IMG/VR virus record: IMGVR_UViG_3300008117_006598
Location: 1 to 44,254 of that record
Reading direction: 5' to 3' (one strand)
DNA length: 44,254 nucleotides
Origin: a virus
In this document: piece after piece, positions 18,601 to 28,538 of the stretch
Position numbering within the stretch: position 1 is the stretch's first letter
Layout of the letters: every line of letters begins with the position of its first letter
Notes under the pieces: generated by a model
Database searches by the model: none
Seen by the model: the letters and a program-made list of their open reading frames with translations, nothing else
What the model was told of the DNA's origin: nothing
Made by a program: the position numbers and the translations under genes

Positions 18601-21600
18601 TTCTGCCCACCAATCCACAAACTCCCAAAAATTATTTGTATCAAAATATTCGCCTGTTAATGTAAAGAATGCTGGTGCATTTATTCCAGTTAAAGCTAAT
18701 CCGCCTAAGGTAAGAAAACTTGGATTTTTTAACTCAGTAATTGGGTACTGTAACATCACATAATTTGCATATTGGCAATAATTTTCTAAAGCCTTAAGTC
18801 TATCATAGAAAAAACTTTGATTTGGTCTTGTATCAGTGCCCGTTTGTAAAAGTTTAGGTAAGAACGGGTTAGGTATTTCTTGTCCTAATGAATCTACACC
18901 GGCAAAACTGTCTAAAAACTTTTTATATAAGCCTGAAGGTTCAAATACACTATTATATAAGGTTGGTATGCCAGGAAGAAAATCTTCTTTATAATTTTCT
19001 CTAATTAATTGATATTCATTGTGAATTGTATCTTCAGAAGTTGCTGTTTTAAATCCAATATGTATACTTGTATAATTAGCTCCAACAAATGTGTTAATAT
19101 TGTAAAGTCCAAAAACGTTAGTTTTCAGTGGTGCAAAGAAAGAAATACCAGATAATAAAGGATTTTTAATATAATCGCTTATAACATTATCAGGTAATGT
19201 TTTAGTGTTATCAAGTATCGTTCCTACATTTTTTACCCAATAATAGTATTTTGCAACAAGCACCCCTGCATCTGTTAAACTAAACAGAGTAGTATATGCA
19301 TCAGGATCATTTATTTGCCCAGTTCCTGTATAATTTATAGGTAATTGATCACTTTCAATCCACGTATAAACTGAAACTACGCTATCAGGAAACACTGTTG
19401 CCCAATATTTACTATTATAAGTTGTGTCATTTTGATGGTAATTAACAAATTTAACCTGTGACAAATCAAACCATAACTTACCTAAATATTCTTTACCCCA
19501 AACAATTTTTCTATTAGAATCTTCAGTATTATATCCAGCTGGGTCAACAGGCGAAATAAAATCTAAATTTTCTCTGACAACACCAAACAATTTTCCTTGT
19601 AAGGGGTCGATGTAATCTAAACTTGTTATGTTCAAATTATCTAAGTTATTAAATAATTGTATACTATTAATTTTTTGTATATCAACTTCATCCACTGGTT
19701 TTCTATAGACAGAATAATTTGTCTGATATTCTAAGTTTGTAAAAATATTAACTTTGCCATTTTCAGTTCCTGACAAATAGGTTGGAGAACCGATTAAAAT
19801 ATTATAATTATTAAAAGCTAAAGAGTAGCCATAATATGGAACCTTTAAGTAAGAAAGGGTCGAATCATTAATAATTTGAGACAATACAAATTTGCCTACA
19901 TTTGCAATATTTTCATTATTTGCAGGTAAATAATCATAGAGGTAAGCTGACCCTACATCAAATAATATGTCAATAAATGTTGTAAAATTATTGTCAAATA
20001 TGGTATCATTTGTAAAATTTTCATCATCAGTAAAATCAAATACTGTAGGTGAATTACGATTGCTAGCTGGAGCTGTTATGACAACGCTACCTAATTCATT
20101 AAATTTAACTTGCTGTCCAAATAGTGTGCTGTTTTGTACTTTATAATCTTGTAAAAATTGTGTTTTTTGATATAATGTTATGCCTAAACTTGCTAAATCA
20201 GCAGCGTCAAAAACAGTCAAATTTAATTTATCACGTGATAGATTTAAATTTTGATTTACCAGTTCAATAATTAACTTATTATCATCTGTTTTAGAAGCCA
20301 TTATATTTGGAATATTAGAATTATTAATTGTTGCGATTGCATCGTTTATTCCAGAACTTGGTAAAATAACACTATAACCATTTAATAAAATTGTTTTTTG
20401 TGTAGTTAAATTATAAACAGATGTTCCTTTTATTATACCATATGATTTTCCCTCACTGGTATAACGATACACTGTACCTTCTTGAGTTGTTTCATTTCTA
20501 ATGTCGTAGGGTGCGCTAATTAATAACTCGTTTCCTGTTACAGTAGTATCTAAGCTGCTTCCATACAACATTCCTACTCTAGGATTAGGAACTTCTGTAT
20601 AACCTGTTAAGGTTTGTGTTAATATAAAATCAGAACTCTCCACTACAATTATATCACCTGCATTAACTTGAACTTTTATAGTCAATTTGTTAGTTGAAAG
20701 AGAATAATCGCTAGAACTCAATACAGTATCATTGTAAAGAACTCTGATAGCAGAGCCGGTTAATGTTGGTGTCCATGCTAATGTTATAATTAACTGCGTA
20801 TCTAAAACTAAATTATTAGGTTGTTTATAAACCTGTCGTATCCTATCATAAACATAAACTCCCCCAGTATCTGTATTAAGCAAATAATCCTGATTAGGTG
20901 CGCCAACATACAATTTTGTACCGTCATAATTAGTCGCTAAACTAAGTCCGAAACCAGTTGCTGCTGCTGCGCCTGTTATAGTTGCTACACTTGTATAACC
21001 GTAGTATCCTCTATACACAGTCGTGCCGGAAGTTACACTTGTTTCAAATTTACCATCTATAAAGAATGTAGTCCTATTAGGCCCAGAACTATATTCTCCG
21101 GAAATTATTCTATATGTTGTAGGGCTATTTACATTTGTAAAACTTACAAATTGTCCTTCTGTTAATAAAGTTAATCTATTGCCAGAAACGGTAAATGATG
21201 AATTACCGGCTTGAACACTACTTGCAAGAGTGTAGCCAATACTTATAAAACTTAAGCTACTATTTTTTCTGTAAACAAATATTTGTCTAGTGCTAGATTT
21301 TGATATGAACAGATAATTTGTATCATCAGACAATGCAATCTTGTCTACTGTAGTCGTTGAATATGTAACTAATGGGTTCGTATTAGCAGCATTGTCCGCT
21401 TGTAGTGCAACTCCTTCTATATTATTAGTTTTTACAAGCTCATAAACCCAAATTGTACTTGTTGGAGTTGAAGTGGTTTTTGATACTACCATAATATTAT
21501 TTTTAATTACGATATTAGTGCCGTAACCAATTCCATTATTGATAGTGTCTGCTAATGCGTATGAATTTAAAAGACTATCGTATAGGTACCTATACAATTT

Positions 21601-24600
21601 ACCAGTTCCTGAGTCTGCGACAAAGTAACCTAACAGTGGACTATAAGCAACTGCATTACCAAATGTTGATGTAGACTCGGGTTTAATGAAGTTGGTATTT
21701 TTATAATTTAAACTTTTTCTATAAACAGCCCATTTATCATCAACATCATTGTCAACCCAAATCGTATTTTTAACAAATTCTGTACCAGTCAAATTTAAAG
21801 TTGAAATGTTCGCAGGAGAAGAAACACGACGATTATCAAGTTTAGCTATTAAACCAATTGAAACTATCGATAATGTATCTGTTGGTAAAATTAAATCTAT
21901 TATGATAGCATTTAAATTTACAACTTTATTTACAGTATAAAATCCATCTACTGGTTCGGCATAATAAAGAATTAAAATTATATCGTTAGCAACTAAATTA
22001 TGAGGATTATCAAAAAACAATGTTGCTGTATTGTTTAAATTATTTACAACATTTTTGATTTTTGCAATAGTTCCATTATTAGGAATTAAAGAATTGATAC
22101 TGTAAATTTTCCAATCATTTTTAAAATCAGCTATCCAAATATATTCATTTTTATATAAATTATAAATGTTAGTATTAGTACGAAGTCCATTAATTTTAAA
22201 TGAATAGGCTTTAACGTCATTAAAGTTTACATATCCTGCTGAAGGTAGCCCACTATAATTTTCATCTTTAAGTAATGGTAAAATATCTGTTCCAGTTATT
22301 GTGCTACGATAATTTGTAATTGAATTAAGGGGTACCTCAAATGATGCTCCTTGCTCTGACTCACCATCTATAACAGCCACTACATTAGGATTATTATTAA
22401 GTTTTTGTTCTTCTAACTTAAATTCAATAAAATTGCTATTGTTTAACCCGCCATAGCTTCCTAAATTAATTGCCCAGTTTTCAAATACTTGATAATCAAT
22501 ACCGCCTGTATGTAGTTTAATATTTTGAATAGCTGAAGCACTTATATTACTACCTTTTTCAACAATCATTGTTTTGTATAAGTTAACCTGCGATATATCG
22601 TCAAGGTTGGCAGCTGCCAAATAATTTCTTGGACGATATCCTATTAATGAAAATGCCAATAAATCTGCATCATTTTCTAAATTTGCTGAATAAGCATCGT
22701 AGTATAAAGTGCTTTCATATGCTCTGTTGCTTGCATTTGGTAATAAACCCTTTTGAATTTCATCATAATCAACTTTAGTCCATAGCCCTTGTTGAAAGGT
22801 TGGATTAGGTTGAACGATAGTGTTTGCTGCATAATAATTACTCTTGTATTTTACAATAATTCCTTTAGTGTACTTAACACTTGGTGACCATTCTTCTACA
22901 TTATCTAGATTTAATATAAATCCTTTTGTATCAACAGTGCCTTCCCAAGTTGCAGTTTTAGAACCTTTTAATAGAATTCTATATTGTCTTAGCCCAGTTA
23001 ATGGATCAAAAATTAAATCATTAAACAAAGTAGTATTATCAAATATTATTGCGTGTTCAAAATTACTAAGATTTCCAGTGAAATATGCGACTGTATCATC
23101 AGAAGTTAAGGGTATCGCTGTAAAATTAGTTCCATCTCTAATAATTGACAAATCTTTAATCTGTATTGGAATTAAATTTTGATTTAAAATATAATTTTGG
23201 TTTTGTATAGTTAGTGGTTGTACAATTGCATTTTCTTTTTCAATTACAATCTTTGAGGCCATTGGATTGATGTTTAGGATCGCGCCAACCTCCCAACCAG
23301 ATTGAGCCCAAGTTAGAACCTCAAATATCATTGAGTTCCAATTTAATAAAACGTTACCCTCTACTTGATCAAATATTAATCCTTGACTATTTAAATAATT
23401 TCCATACGAATTTATAAACTCAGCAAGTGCTTGGATACTTGTAAATTCGTTACCATACGGTACAACAATTTCTTTTTCGCTAAAATTTTTAGATACTTTT
23501 ACAGATAATGAACCTGAAGTGATAGTGTCGTATTTTCCATTCTTTAAAGGAGCAAAGGTTTTAAAATAAATTTTATTTTGAGAATTTCCATATACTTTAT
23601 AGCCAACATTAGTCTTTTGAATTATTATTGAACTGTAAATAATAGTATCAAATGGTTGATTTTCGTGTAATATAACAGAATAACTTTCATCTGGTATTAA
23701 TAAAGAATTGTTTAAACTGTTTGGCGTTCCTTTATCTACATAAAACTTTAACAAATTCTTATCACTGAAACCTGCTAATCTATAGACTAATCGTACATCC
23801 AAATTGTTAAGATAAACAGATAAAACATCATATCCTAAATTTCCTGTGCTTTGAATATAGTCTACTATCCAGTTTAAATAACTGTGTTGCGCTGTACCAC
23901 TGCCATACAATACTGCATTCAGTCCAGTAAATCTAAACTTATTATCTATAAGGTATTGATTAAATTCTGTGCTAAATTTGTATTCATCTAGATTTACGCA
24001 TAGAGAGAAAAACTTTGCAGGTTTACACAAGATTAAAATTTTAAGTAAATCAAACGGCCAAGTACTACTTTTTATATAACTATACTCAGACGCACCCCAA
24101 TCATTAACTTTCCATGGAGTTTTAAAACTTAGCTCATCATAATTTCCTACCCCTGAATTCATAGGATCTACTAAATTGCCTAAACTATCAACAGGTAAAA
24201 TTTGTTTAAATCCGGGACGTTTACGTGAATCAATAGTTCGAGGATTTCCATTGTTATAATCATATCCATTCTCTATATCATCCCACAAAACATCATTGTC
24301 TTTGGTATATGGGGCGGGACCATAATAATCTTCCCACCAAATTGGTTTATTAGTATAACCTATCATTTCCCAAGGTGTTAAATTAGGAGTTGTGGTATCA
24401 AAAAACCAATTATACATACCTCTCCAATTGCCGCGTTTCATAATTGTTCCATCTAATCTGTTTGTAGCAGTAGAGTAGTTGTATGTGAAGGGGTTAGTTG
24501 TATCGTAATATTGCTGTTTATAATCAATTCTATTTTTACCTACCCAATTTAGGAAGGACAAAGAATATAAATTAATTATTTCTTCATAGTTATATTTTGT

Positions 24601-27600
24601 GTTTCGAAATTGTCCCGGTAAAACCTCATCGCTTGAAATTGGAATGGTGTTACTTACTTTTAAATTATTGTAAATTCTACATTCAAACTCGAATAAAACT
24701 TTATCTCTAAAATCGACTAATTGATTGTTTTTGTAATCACCATATAATGTAGTCAAAGAACCGTCATGACCTTTAATCAAATAAGTAGGATTAAGGTAAG
24801 TTTGATCTAAAACAATTTCAGGTATGGTAGCAGCATAAAAACCTAATTTTGTTGGTGTGTTTGGCACAAAACTTCCATAGGTTTGATTATACTCATTAAT
24901 TATAATGCTATCTCCTGCAATCAAGTCTAACGAAATTGTGACTTTAGGTTCATCTACACTTACAGAGTAATCAACATCTTTTAATAATTGTCTTTGGATT
25001 AAAGTGCCGTTTATTTCTCTTTTTAAATAAATTAATAAACCAAAATAATTAGCACTTGAGAAATCATATATTCTGCTCAAAGTAAAGGAAGATGAAAACA
25101 CGGATACGCCAAATGTGTAAGTATTGGTTTTAAAAATACTTCTATTTGGTATCATGTCTGACCAAAAGAATGGATTACTTTGATTTTTATAGGACGAAAT
25201 TATATTTAAAGCATCATCTAAAATATAGGATGCAGTTTGATTTATATCATATTCATTATTATTAACTGTATCGACTAACAGATTTTTAAATTTAATATAC
25301 TCATTTGAATTATAGTTTAGCGCCTCTATTAAATTATAATTTTTGTTTTTAAGTAAAGCCCCAGTCAAAGCAAGCGGAGCACTATTTTGAATTATTTTTG
25401 TTCCGTAATTTACTAAATTAGGCAAATCTCTGTAATTGTTTGCACCAAAAATTTTGCCTTCAATTTGATTTGAATTTACGCAAATACTTAAATAATGATT
25501 TTTTATATCACCTAAGTTGAGCGATGTAATTTCTCCATTAAAAACATTGTTTTCTAAATTAGTTGGAATAGTAAAATATGACTTTTTACTTACAACATCA
25601 CTATAAATTAAAATTTGTATTTTTGTATCAAATAAAGGATTACTGAATAAAGTTACAGTAGTGCTATTATTCTCAACCGTAAAGCTAAATTCATTTGCAA
25701 ATAAAAATTGCTCATTTACAAAAACTTTTACGGTAGGCCAAATTACAACATCTTGAGATTGTGCCGGAATATCGCAAACAAACACCGCTTCATCAATTCC
25801 CGAAACATAATTAAATTCAAAAGCTTGATATTGAATACTATTAGCTGCAGCAGTTTGCCAACCAATCTGTTTTGTAAAATCGGTTCGTGAATTATAGATA
25901 TATGGATAACCTTGATTTACTTGTTGTTGGGTAGAAATACCGTTTAACAAATATGTAAATGAATTAGTATTATAAGAAACATTAAATGAAATATCTCCAA
26001 TATTATTGACTGAGCTATACTTTAATGGAAACCCTAAAATAGGATCGTCAGGTCCTGTGCCAATACCAAATTCAAATAAGGTTGATCCTATAAAATTGCT
26101 GCTATTATAGTAATCAGTGTCTCCATAACTTAATCCGTTCGAATCAAAAATATCAAAAAGTGGAGGTTGATTTATTGACAACTTTTCCTGAGCCAAAGTA
26201 TAATTTACACCGTCAAAATAATAACTATTCCCTGCTCTGGTTTCACCTAACAATACAACTAACTGGTCATTATATAGTACTTCACCCTCTTGACTTTCAC
26301 TTAAAACAATTATAGGTGGAGATTGAATAATAATAGTTGTTGCTGTAGAATTGCTTAGAGGAGCGACTGCACTTAAATTGCTAGTCGTACTTAATCTTAT
26401 GGTTGTGGACGTTGGTTTGTCATAAACATAGTACTGTGTGTCTTTTAACAAACCTCCATAGTTATCTCTTAAAGATACCATAGCCCCGATTTGAAATAAA
26501 CTAGAATTTTGTACAGTTAATCTATTATTTGATGAACTTGCATTTGTAATTTGTTGTTGTAAATTTAACTCTGGATTGAGAGATACAAAATTAACCTCAT
26601 ATATTTTATTTCTTACATTTTTATTAGTGTCTGCAGAAAAAACAATTTTGCACTTATCAAATAACCCAAATGAATCTCCATCAGGATAATATTGCAATTT
26701 TCCTGCAACTTCGGTTAATGCATTAGTTGATGTTATATCATAATAATCGACTAAATCTTTAAACTCGGTGCCTGAATTAAAAAGCTTTAAATTAGGATAA
26801 AACTCAATAATTGGACGTTTTGCCCGAGCTAAATCACTGTTTGTTAAATTCTGTAAGGTTTCACTTGATGTATGTTTTATTGTTTCTTGTATAACCTCGC
26901 TATGAAACCATCTATTACTTCTTGACCAAGGATCAAGGCATCTAGAATTTCTAGAAATTGTTATATAATCGGGAGTGACAACCTGCTGCGTTATTTCTGA
27001 ATACTCAGTCATGTCGTATGGAATTATATCATACGCATTGTAGATATTTTGCGTAAATTTTTCAGGATTAACAAATCTTTCAATAGGAATTAAATTAATC
27101 GATTGACCTATTCCCTCTACATAGAACTGTTTATTTCGATAAAATTCTGGAATAATATTTCCAGCAAAAGAAATTTTTAATCCATTTGTAAACTTCACAT
27201 TATTAGGTGACAAATAAGTTTCTTTACCTATAATATCTGTATCTACATTAATGAAGTTTGCAGAAGAACTATCTACAAGTTTAATTGTGCCAAATTTTAA
27301 AGGGTTAACGCTGTCTTGATAATATAGTGTATCAAGAGGAGCTGTTATTTCAGGTATTTCTTGTATTACACCTTCAGTTGTCTTTACAAATTTTTTGTTA
27401 ATATACTCATATCCAGCTAAAACTGTAATATTAGTATTTGCTGGAATTTCGTCTGCTATTTCTAATTTTAGTACTGGATCACCAGGCTCGTCAGTTTCTA
27501 AATAGGTAATTTTAAAAAATGTTTTATTTACAAATATTTCCGTATATGAGTCGAAACCAATAGGTGGGTTAGTTATGTTATCAAACCCTAAATCTTCATC

Positions 27601-28524
27601 ATAAAAATCGCTTAGCTTTGCCAATTTATTAGGTGATGTTTCATAAAACAAAAGTGTTTTATCTTTTAAATTAGTAACGTTATCAATACTTTGAACTGTA
27701 CTTAATCTTTGACCATGTATAAGTTCAAAAGCTTGCGTGGTAACTAAGTCTACATTGACATTCCCTTCATAAGTTTGATTTTCTTGTGCATTCGCTAAAG
27801 GTACTTCAAATTTGATAGTACCCTGTGATATACCATTATAATCAAGACCAAAAATATCCCTAGTTGTGACATTATTTCTTGTTGGATCTGTTCCACTTGT
27901 TCCAGGTAGAGTTTGTATGTAAAACTTTGAATCTGTTTGATTGACATTAAAATAATAAGTTCCGCCTCTTAATAGGGTTATAGTCGAATTAAATCCCTCA
28001 ACTAAACTATTGTCTCTTACAAATCTATAATAATTCACTTCACTTAATACATCAATAAAAGAAGTAAACGGAATTTTTAATGGTTCTATTTGCACTGGAT
28101 CTGGTCCATTTGGTAGCCAGTAGTATTGACTAAAATTACTTAATTTATCTAAATCAACAAAACTATCCCAACTATAAAATTGATTTTCAAATAGTAAAGA
28201 GTTATTATTTGTAGGCGATCCTTCAAGCTTTAGGGCATCTAAAATTTCAGGGTATGTAATAAAATCCGTAGGTTTACTTGTATCACTTTTTGTGAAAACA
28301 ATTGCAGGTTCAAGTTGATAGTTTTGCCTAACTTTGTTAATTTCAGGTATATAATAAGAATCCGATGTTATTCCATATTCATATCTTCTACCTATATATC
28401 CCTGCAATTTTTCTAAATCGGGTTGCTGAACTAGTTGATCCAACGTGGCGGACAAAAAGTTTTTATTGGGTGTTGTTTGAAAAATTTCTGGAAGAAAATC
28501 AATTGTTCTTATTTTTGCTACCAT
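12640..28524 (-). CDS. Giant (5,294-aa) baseplate/tail structural protein
   Basis: One uninterrupted frame of 15.9 kb, directly after gp6, where T4 has the gp7/gp8 wedge genes. Its first 150 residues (IRTIDFLPEIFQT, YSWDSFVDLDKLSNFSQYYW) match the style of large structural proteins of marine T4-like phages. Visible parts: a Trp/Tyr-rich block at about 1400-1510. A conserved block at 1930-2030 (LIGYRPRNYLAAA). About seven FG-GAP-like repeats at roughly 2280-2920 (LYVGAPNQ, LLISAPYD, VVITAPAS, ILIGSPTY). A block at 3360-3515 ending in YINEVKPYRVKLKEF. A GLTRG module near 3600, repeated as GLHRG near 5240. Two LGGTTP repeats (about 3940 and 4085). Six BNR-like repeats at about 4270-4590 (VVVGDNGNILYS, IVVGENSTILRS). 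Fibre-like beta repeats to the end. Probably an extended baseplate or fibre organiser. The role is inferred from position. Confidence 0.85.
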   Translation of the reverse strand: MVAKIRTIDFLPEIFQTTPNKNFLSATLDQLVQQPDLEKLQGYIGRRYEYGITSDSYYIPEINKVRQNYQLEPAIVFTKSDTSKPTDFITYPEILDALKLEGSPTNNNSLLFENQFYSWDSFVDLDKLSNFSQYYWLPNGPDPVQIEPLKIPFTSFIDVLSEVNYYRFVRDNSLVEGFNSTITLLRGGTYYFNVNQTDSKFYIQTLPGTSGTDPTRNNVTTRDIFGLDYNGISQGTIKFEVPLANAQENQTYEGNVNVDLVTTQAFELIHGQRLSTVQSIDNVTNLKDKTLLFYETSPNKLAKLSDFYDEDLGFDNITNPPIGFDSYTEIFVNKTFFKITYLETDEPGDPVLKLEIADEIPANTNITVLAGYEYINKKFVKTTEGVIQEIPEITAPLDTLYYQDSVNPLKFGTIKLVDSSSANFINVDTDIIGKETYLSPNNVKFTNGLKISFAGNIIPEFYRNKQFYVEGIGQSINLIPIERFVNPEKFTQNIYNAYDIIPYDMTEYSEITQQVVTPDYITISRNSRCLDPWSRSNRWFHSEVIQETIKHTSSETLQNLTNSDLARAKRPIIEFYPNLKLFNSGTEFKDLVDYYDITSTNALTEVAGKLQYYPDGDSFGLFDKCKIVFSADTNKNVRNKIYEVNFVSLNPELNLQQQITNASSSNNRLTVQNSSLFQIGAMVSLRDNYGGLLKDTQYYVYDKPTSTTIRLSTTSNLSAVAPLSNSTATTIIIQSPPIIVLSESQEGEVLYNDQLVVLLGETRAGNSYYFDGVNYTLAQEKLSINQPPLFDIFDSNGLSYGDTDYYNSSNFIGSTLFEFGIGTGPDDPILGFPLKYSSVNNIGDISFNVSYNTNSFTYLLNGISTQQQVNQGYPYIYNSRTDFTKQIGWQTAAANSIQYQAFEFNYVSGIDEAVFVCDIPAQSQDVVIWPTVKVFVNEQFLFANEFSFTVENNSTTVTLFSNPLFDTKIQILIYSDVVSKKSYFTIPTNLENNVFNGEITSLNLGDIKNHYLSICVNSNQIEGKIFGANNYRDLPNLVNYGTKIIQNSAPLALTGALLKNKNYNLIEALNYNSNEYIKFKNLLVDTVNNNEYDINQTASYILDDALNIISSYKNQSNPFFWSDMIPNRSIFKTNTYTFGVSVFSSSFTLSRIYDFSSANYFGLLIYLKREINGTLIQRQLLKDVDYSVSVDEPKVTISLDLIAGDSIIINEYNQTYGSFVPNTPTKLGFYAATIPEIVLDQTYLNPTYLIKGHDGSLTTLYGDYKNNQLVDFRDKVLFEFECRIYNNLKVSNTIPISSDEVLPGQFRNTKYNYEEIINLYSLSFLNWVGKNRIDYKQQYYDTTNPFTYNYSTATNRLDGTIMKRGNWRGMYNWFFDTTTPNLTPWEMIGYTNKPIWWEDYYGPAPYTKDNDVLWDDIENGYDYNNGNPRTIDSRKRPGFKQILPVDSLGNLVDPMNSGVGNYDELSFKTPWKVNDWGASEYSYIKSSTWPFDLLKILILCKPAKFFSLCVNLDEYKFSTEFNQYLIDNKFRFTGLNAVLYGSGTAQHSYLNWIVDYIQSTGNLGYDVLSVYLNNLDVRLVYRLAGFSDKNLLKFYVDKGTPNSLNNSLLIPDESYSVILHENQPFDTIIYSSIIIQKTNVGYKVYGNSQNKIYFKTFAPLKNGKYDTITSGSLSVKVSKNFSEKEIVVPYGNEFTSIQALAEFINSYGNYLNSQGLIFDQVEGNVLLNWNSMIFEVLTWAQSGWEVGAILNINPMASKIVIEKENAIVQPLTIQNQNYILNQNLIPIQIKDLSIIRDGTNFTAIPLTSDDTVAYFTGNLSNFEHAIIFDNTTLFNDLIFDPLTGLRQYRILLKGSKTATWEGTVDTKGFILNLDNVEEWSPSVKYTKGIIVKYKSNYYAANTIVQPNPTFQQGLWTKVDYDEIQKGLLPNASNRAYESTLYYDAYSANLENDADLLAFSLIGYRPRNYLAAANLDDISQVNLYKTMIVEKGSNISASAIQNIKLHTGGIDYQVFENWAINLGSYGGLNNSNFIEFKLEEQKLNNNPNVVAVIDGESEQGASFEVPLNSITNYRSTITGTDILPLLKDENYSGLPSAGYVNFNDVKAYSFKINGLRTNTNIYNLYKNEYIWIADFKNDWKIYSINSLIPNNGTIAKIKNVVNNLNNTATLFFDNPHNLVANDIILILYYAEPVDGFYTVNKVVNLNAIIIDLILPTDTLSIVSIGLIAKLDNRRVSSPANISTLNLTGTEFVKNTIWVDNDVDDKWAVYRKSLNYKNTNFIKPESTSTFGNAVAYSPLLGYFVADSGTGKLYRYLYDSLLNSYALADTINNGIGYGTNIVIKNNIMVVSKTTSTPTSTIWVYELVKTNNIEGVALQADNAANTNPLVTYSTTTVDKIALSDDTNYLFISKSSTRQIFVYRKNSSLSFISIGYTLASSVQAGNSSFTVSGNRLTLLTEGQFVSFTNVNSPTTYRIISGEYSSGPNRTTFFIDGKFETSVTSGTTVYRGYYGYTSVATITGAAAATGFGLSLATNYDGTKLYVGAPNQDYLLNTDTGGVYVYDRIRQVYKQPNNLVLDTQLIITLAWTPTLTGSAIRVLYNDTVLSSSDYSLSTNKLTIKVQVNAGDIIVVESSDFILTQTLTGYTEVPNPRVGMLYGSSLDTTVTGNELLISAPYDIRNETTQEGTVYRYTSEGKSYGIIKGTSVYNLTTQKTILLNGYSVILPSSGINDAIATINNSNIPNIMASKTDDNKLIIELVNQNLNLSRDKLNLTVFDAADLASLGITLYQKTQFLQDYKVQNSTLFGQQVKFNELGSVVITAPASNRNSPTVFDFTDDENFTNDTIFDNNFTTFIDILFDVGSAYLYDYLPANNENIANVGKFVLSQIINDSTLSYLKVPYYGYSLAFNNYNILIGSPTYLSGTENGKVNIFTNLEYQTNYSVYRKPVDEVDIQKINSIQLFNNLDNLNITSLDYIDPLQGKLFGVVRENLDFISPVDPAGYNTEDSNRKIVWGKEYLGKLWFDLSQVKFVNYHQNDTTYNSKYWATVFPDSVVSVYTWIESDQLPINYTGTGQINDPDAYTTLFSLTDAGVLVAKYYYWVKNVGTILDNTKTLPDNVISDYIKNPLLSGISFFAPLKTNVFGLYNINTFVGANYTSIHIGFKTATSEDTIHNEYQLIRENYKEDFLPGIPTLYNSVFEPSGLYKKFLDSFAGVDSLGQEIPNPFLPKLLQTGTDTRPNQSFFYDRLKALENYCQYANYVMLQYPITELKNPSFLTLGGLALTGINAPAFFTLTGEYFDTNNFWEFVDWWAEGYNDSTKTDMEVEKYYDLEKLSPYSNMIVGVQSNSNGKREVYIYNDANWERIGLQEGTIQIKSSLYDYSEGGFGFGDTFFDSTPFDYFPSQETFNIVRGLNEEVYTEDLQIHRNKSLILMFNYILTESDEFGNYLPWLNKTSFLDVEHTLRELVQSKNFQRDNEDFLLGYINEVKPYRVKLKEFSLKYSRTDLYDGNITDFDLPAQWNSNQDTFITPELVFGESSSPSQYNSDDPVWKKYEYNQWYNNYGIKLLNSNNYVIGKLKEYVPIATTYIVVDNAFGYPAVGVIKIDDEFIGYTNVDRDKGILTGLTRGAYDSNVADHIPNTNVYIDLPAVSVLDTARGYTEPPNIVTRIDTSIYPAPKVQAALQAEMSGDKVIGVTVLNPGEGYKVLPEIVVEPSILHYFNSSDINFSNNTINIPIFLFVTGDLIQYKKEDNVSTILGLVDKAFYYVRLIEYGLTSPIITEQNKNTLVATALYTSKINAINDVHRVVLVESSASQNHSFNISARLIPISSNTPTRQIIPKLKFDRTSYKPIVQEWQPNQFYIQRYNSSGNDASIGNQLAESIEFIGLTGTTNNLGTGAVFNVYNWVYGGANNPPFVWSDGPQYGIYTASINSAGINYQPNDIITISGTDLGGTTPLNNAVISVQSVNFAGAIESIYVEGLPPVVYNTSLQGATLPVTGVSTDPTTLEVTITVNYNNSSLSPGNLYKKQLYFYNLTNLTSPYVYDTSGSGGAIIWVTSPTFNGVIVENKYSIDIKDYGSIYSTGDIITIPGNLLGGTTPTNDLIITITFAYLGEIIFYRLDGICTKAFDQYFVEPINTTQLKLYTDYQELNPVKNTVSNPFIFNSGSLGFLPEPLRGAGGASLVAYNNKLYRCIESNTDSTFDITKWEFLASDFDEINALDRIVTYYQPTIDMPGKNLPLLMSGLEYPNSTFLSNKFDEDYEFDVLLKGEKFYPKDIDIKSIVFDGVKYIAVGNTPEYSIALYSTDGKNWTWKKISPQSLQVTDINYSGSYYIITSLNAPSPILISYDGYSWVSTGEYTVFDDGYYDIGGYDTLSVGAPQEILNSSTYYNDLYIAVGETIILSANATEWNTQFSFGSQLPNSIKSVTFVNGILPTYQGFIAVGYGLEVIADAGTAYPLIENRARVLLGFEGNSWSKVDIKFDAKFNTVCSSLTTIVAAGENAQIYWSNNGTNWFQAEILGNVSFNINYGIYANGTFVVVGDNGNILYSGEGKQWFTLNPITNQNLNQISYDGTYFIVVGENSTILRSKDISTWENVSLINSLVPIYEVKGDNFLSGYGPEEMIPAVVYDNLSMTIKTSAGSLWDPTTYEHFGFKVASAFVRLDNNLSFSFKNLVDYPTKLALYIVNNSTGRGSRIYETIPLAPTTGSLKISKIDWVNKTVQLVGPISSTESLYVEVYEIGSGNQQVKGTSDSYPLQLDLAINRRFINTNYPFNSDAYLYSIVFLNSVKQTLNVDYILEPNQSGSIKIVFQKSINLSSDFVSFAIFGATEDISHSYQYCIPETQTFRYVSGPATFTLTNSMGGDNITNSIVEINGVRQRYGVNYTISGSVLTIISSLSVNNIVSITTFNDTYAQSFVTDFSNTLQVTPINYINTPSTPIVVTTIVNPNLIAKDAVLIDGVRNMSQINNNVFYVKPLPTYVESAITYYPFELYLDFDLAYPVIGNTYGPYFDSGISGGGFIWKNATTFTINQPSFDIVDVERLFVTVNGTKVTSNNLRISQPNNKLSIMTRINVGDVVLVTSYMPSPTPNELWYTMIVNRKGQGAVYNSNFRNRTWLERPLYTTDTKIYVKEVEHLVDLTTLNQVALFDQTKQRYYTNLNYNVKDIKEVSVLNLTTNVNLSADDYYITTTNSVTQIILINNVSLSNNLQVTIRFGNSVLINGEKIMFNNVDYQNNTLSGLHRGVDGTAVLNEHPVYSNVYSLSAKDVLDPFFYNKTWNTENYTVDGDPLQLSTSVPANFLKND

Positions 28525-28538
28525 GTCTTTAATCTCAG

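Noticed and set aside
12672-25890. Several 60-110-codon frames on the plus strand opposite the giant gene
   Set aside because: Scattered, low-complexity and fully inside a clearly coding opposite frame.
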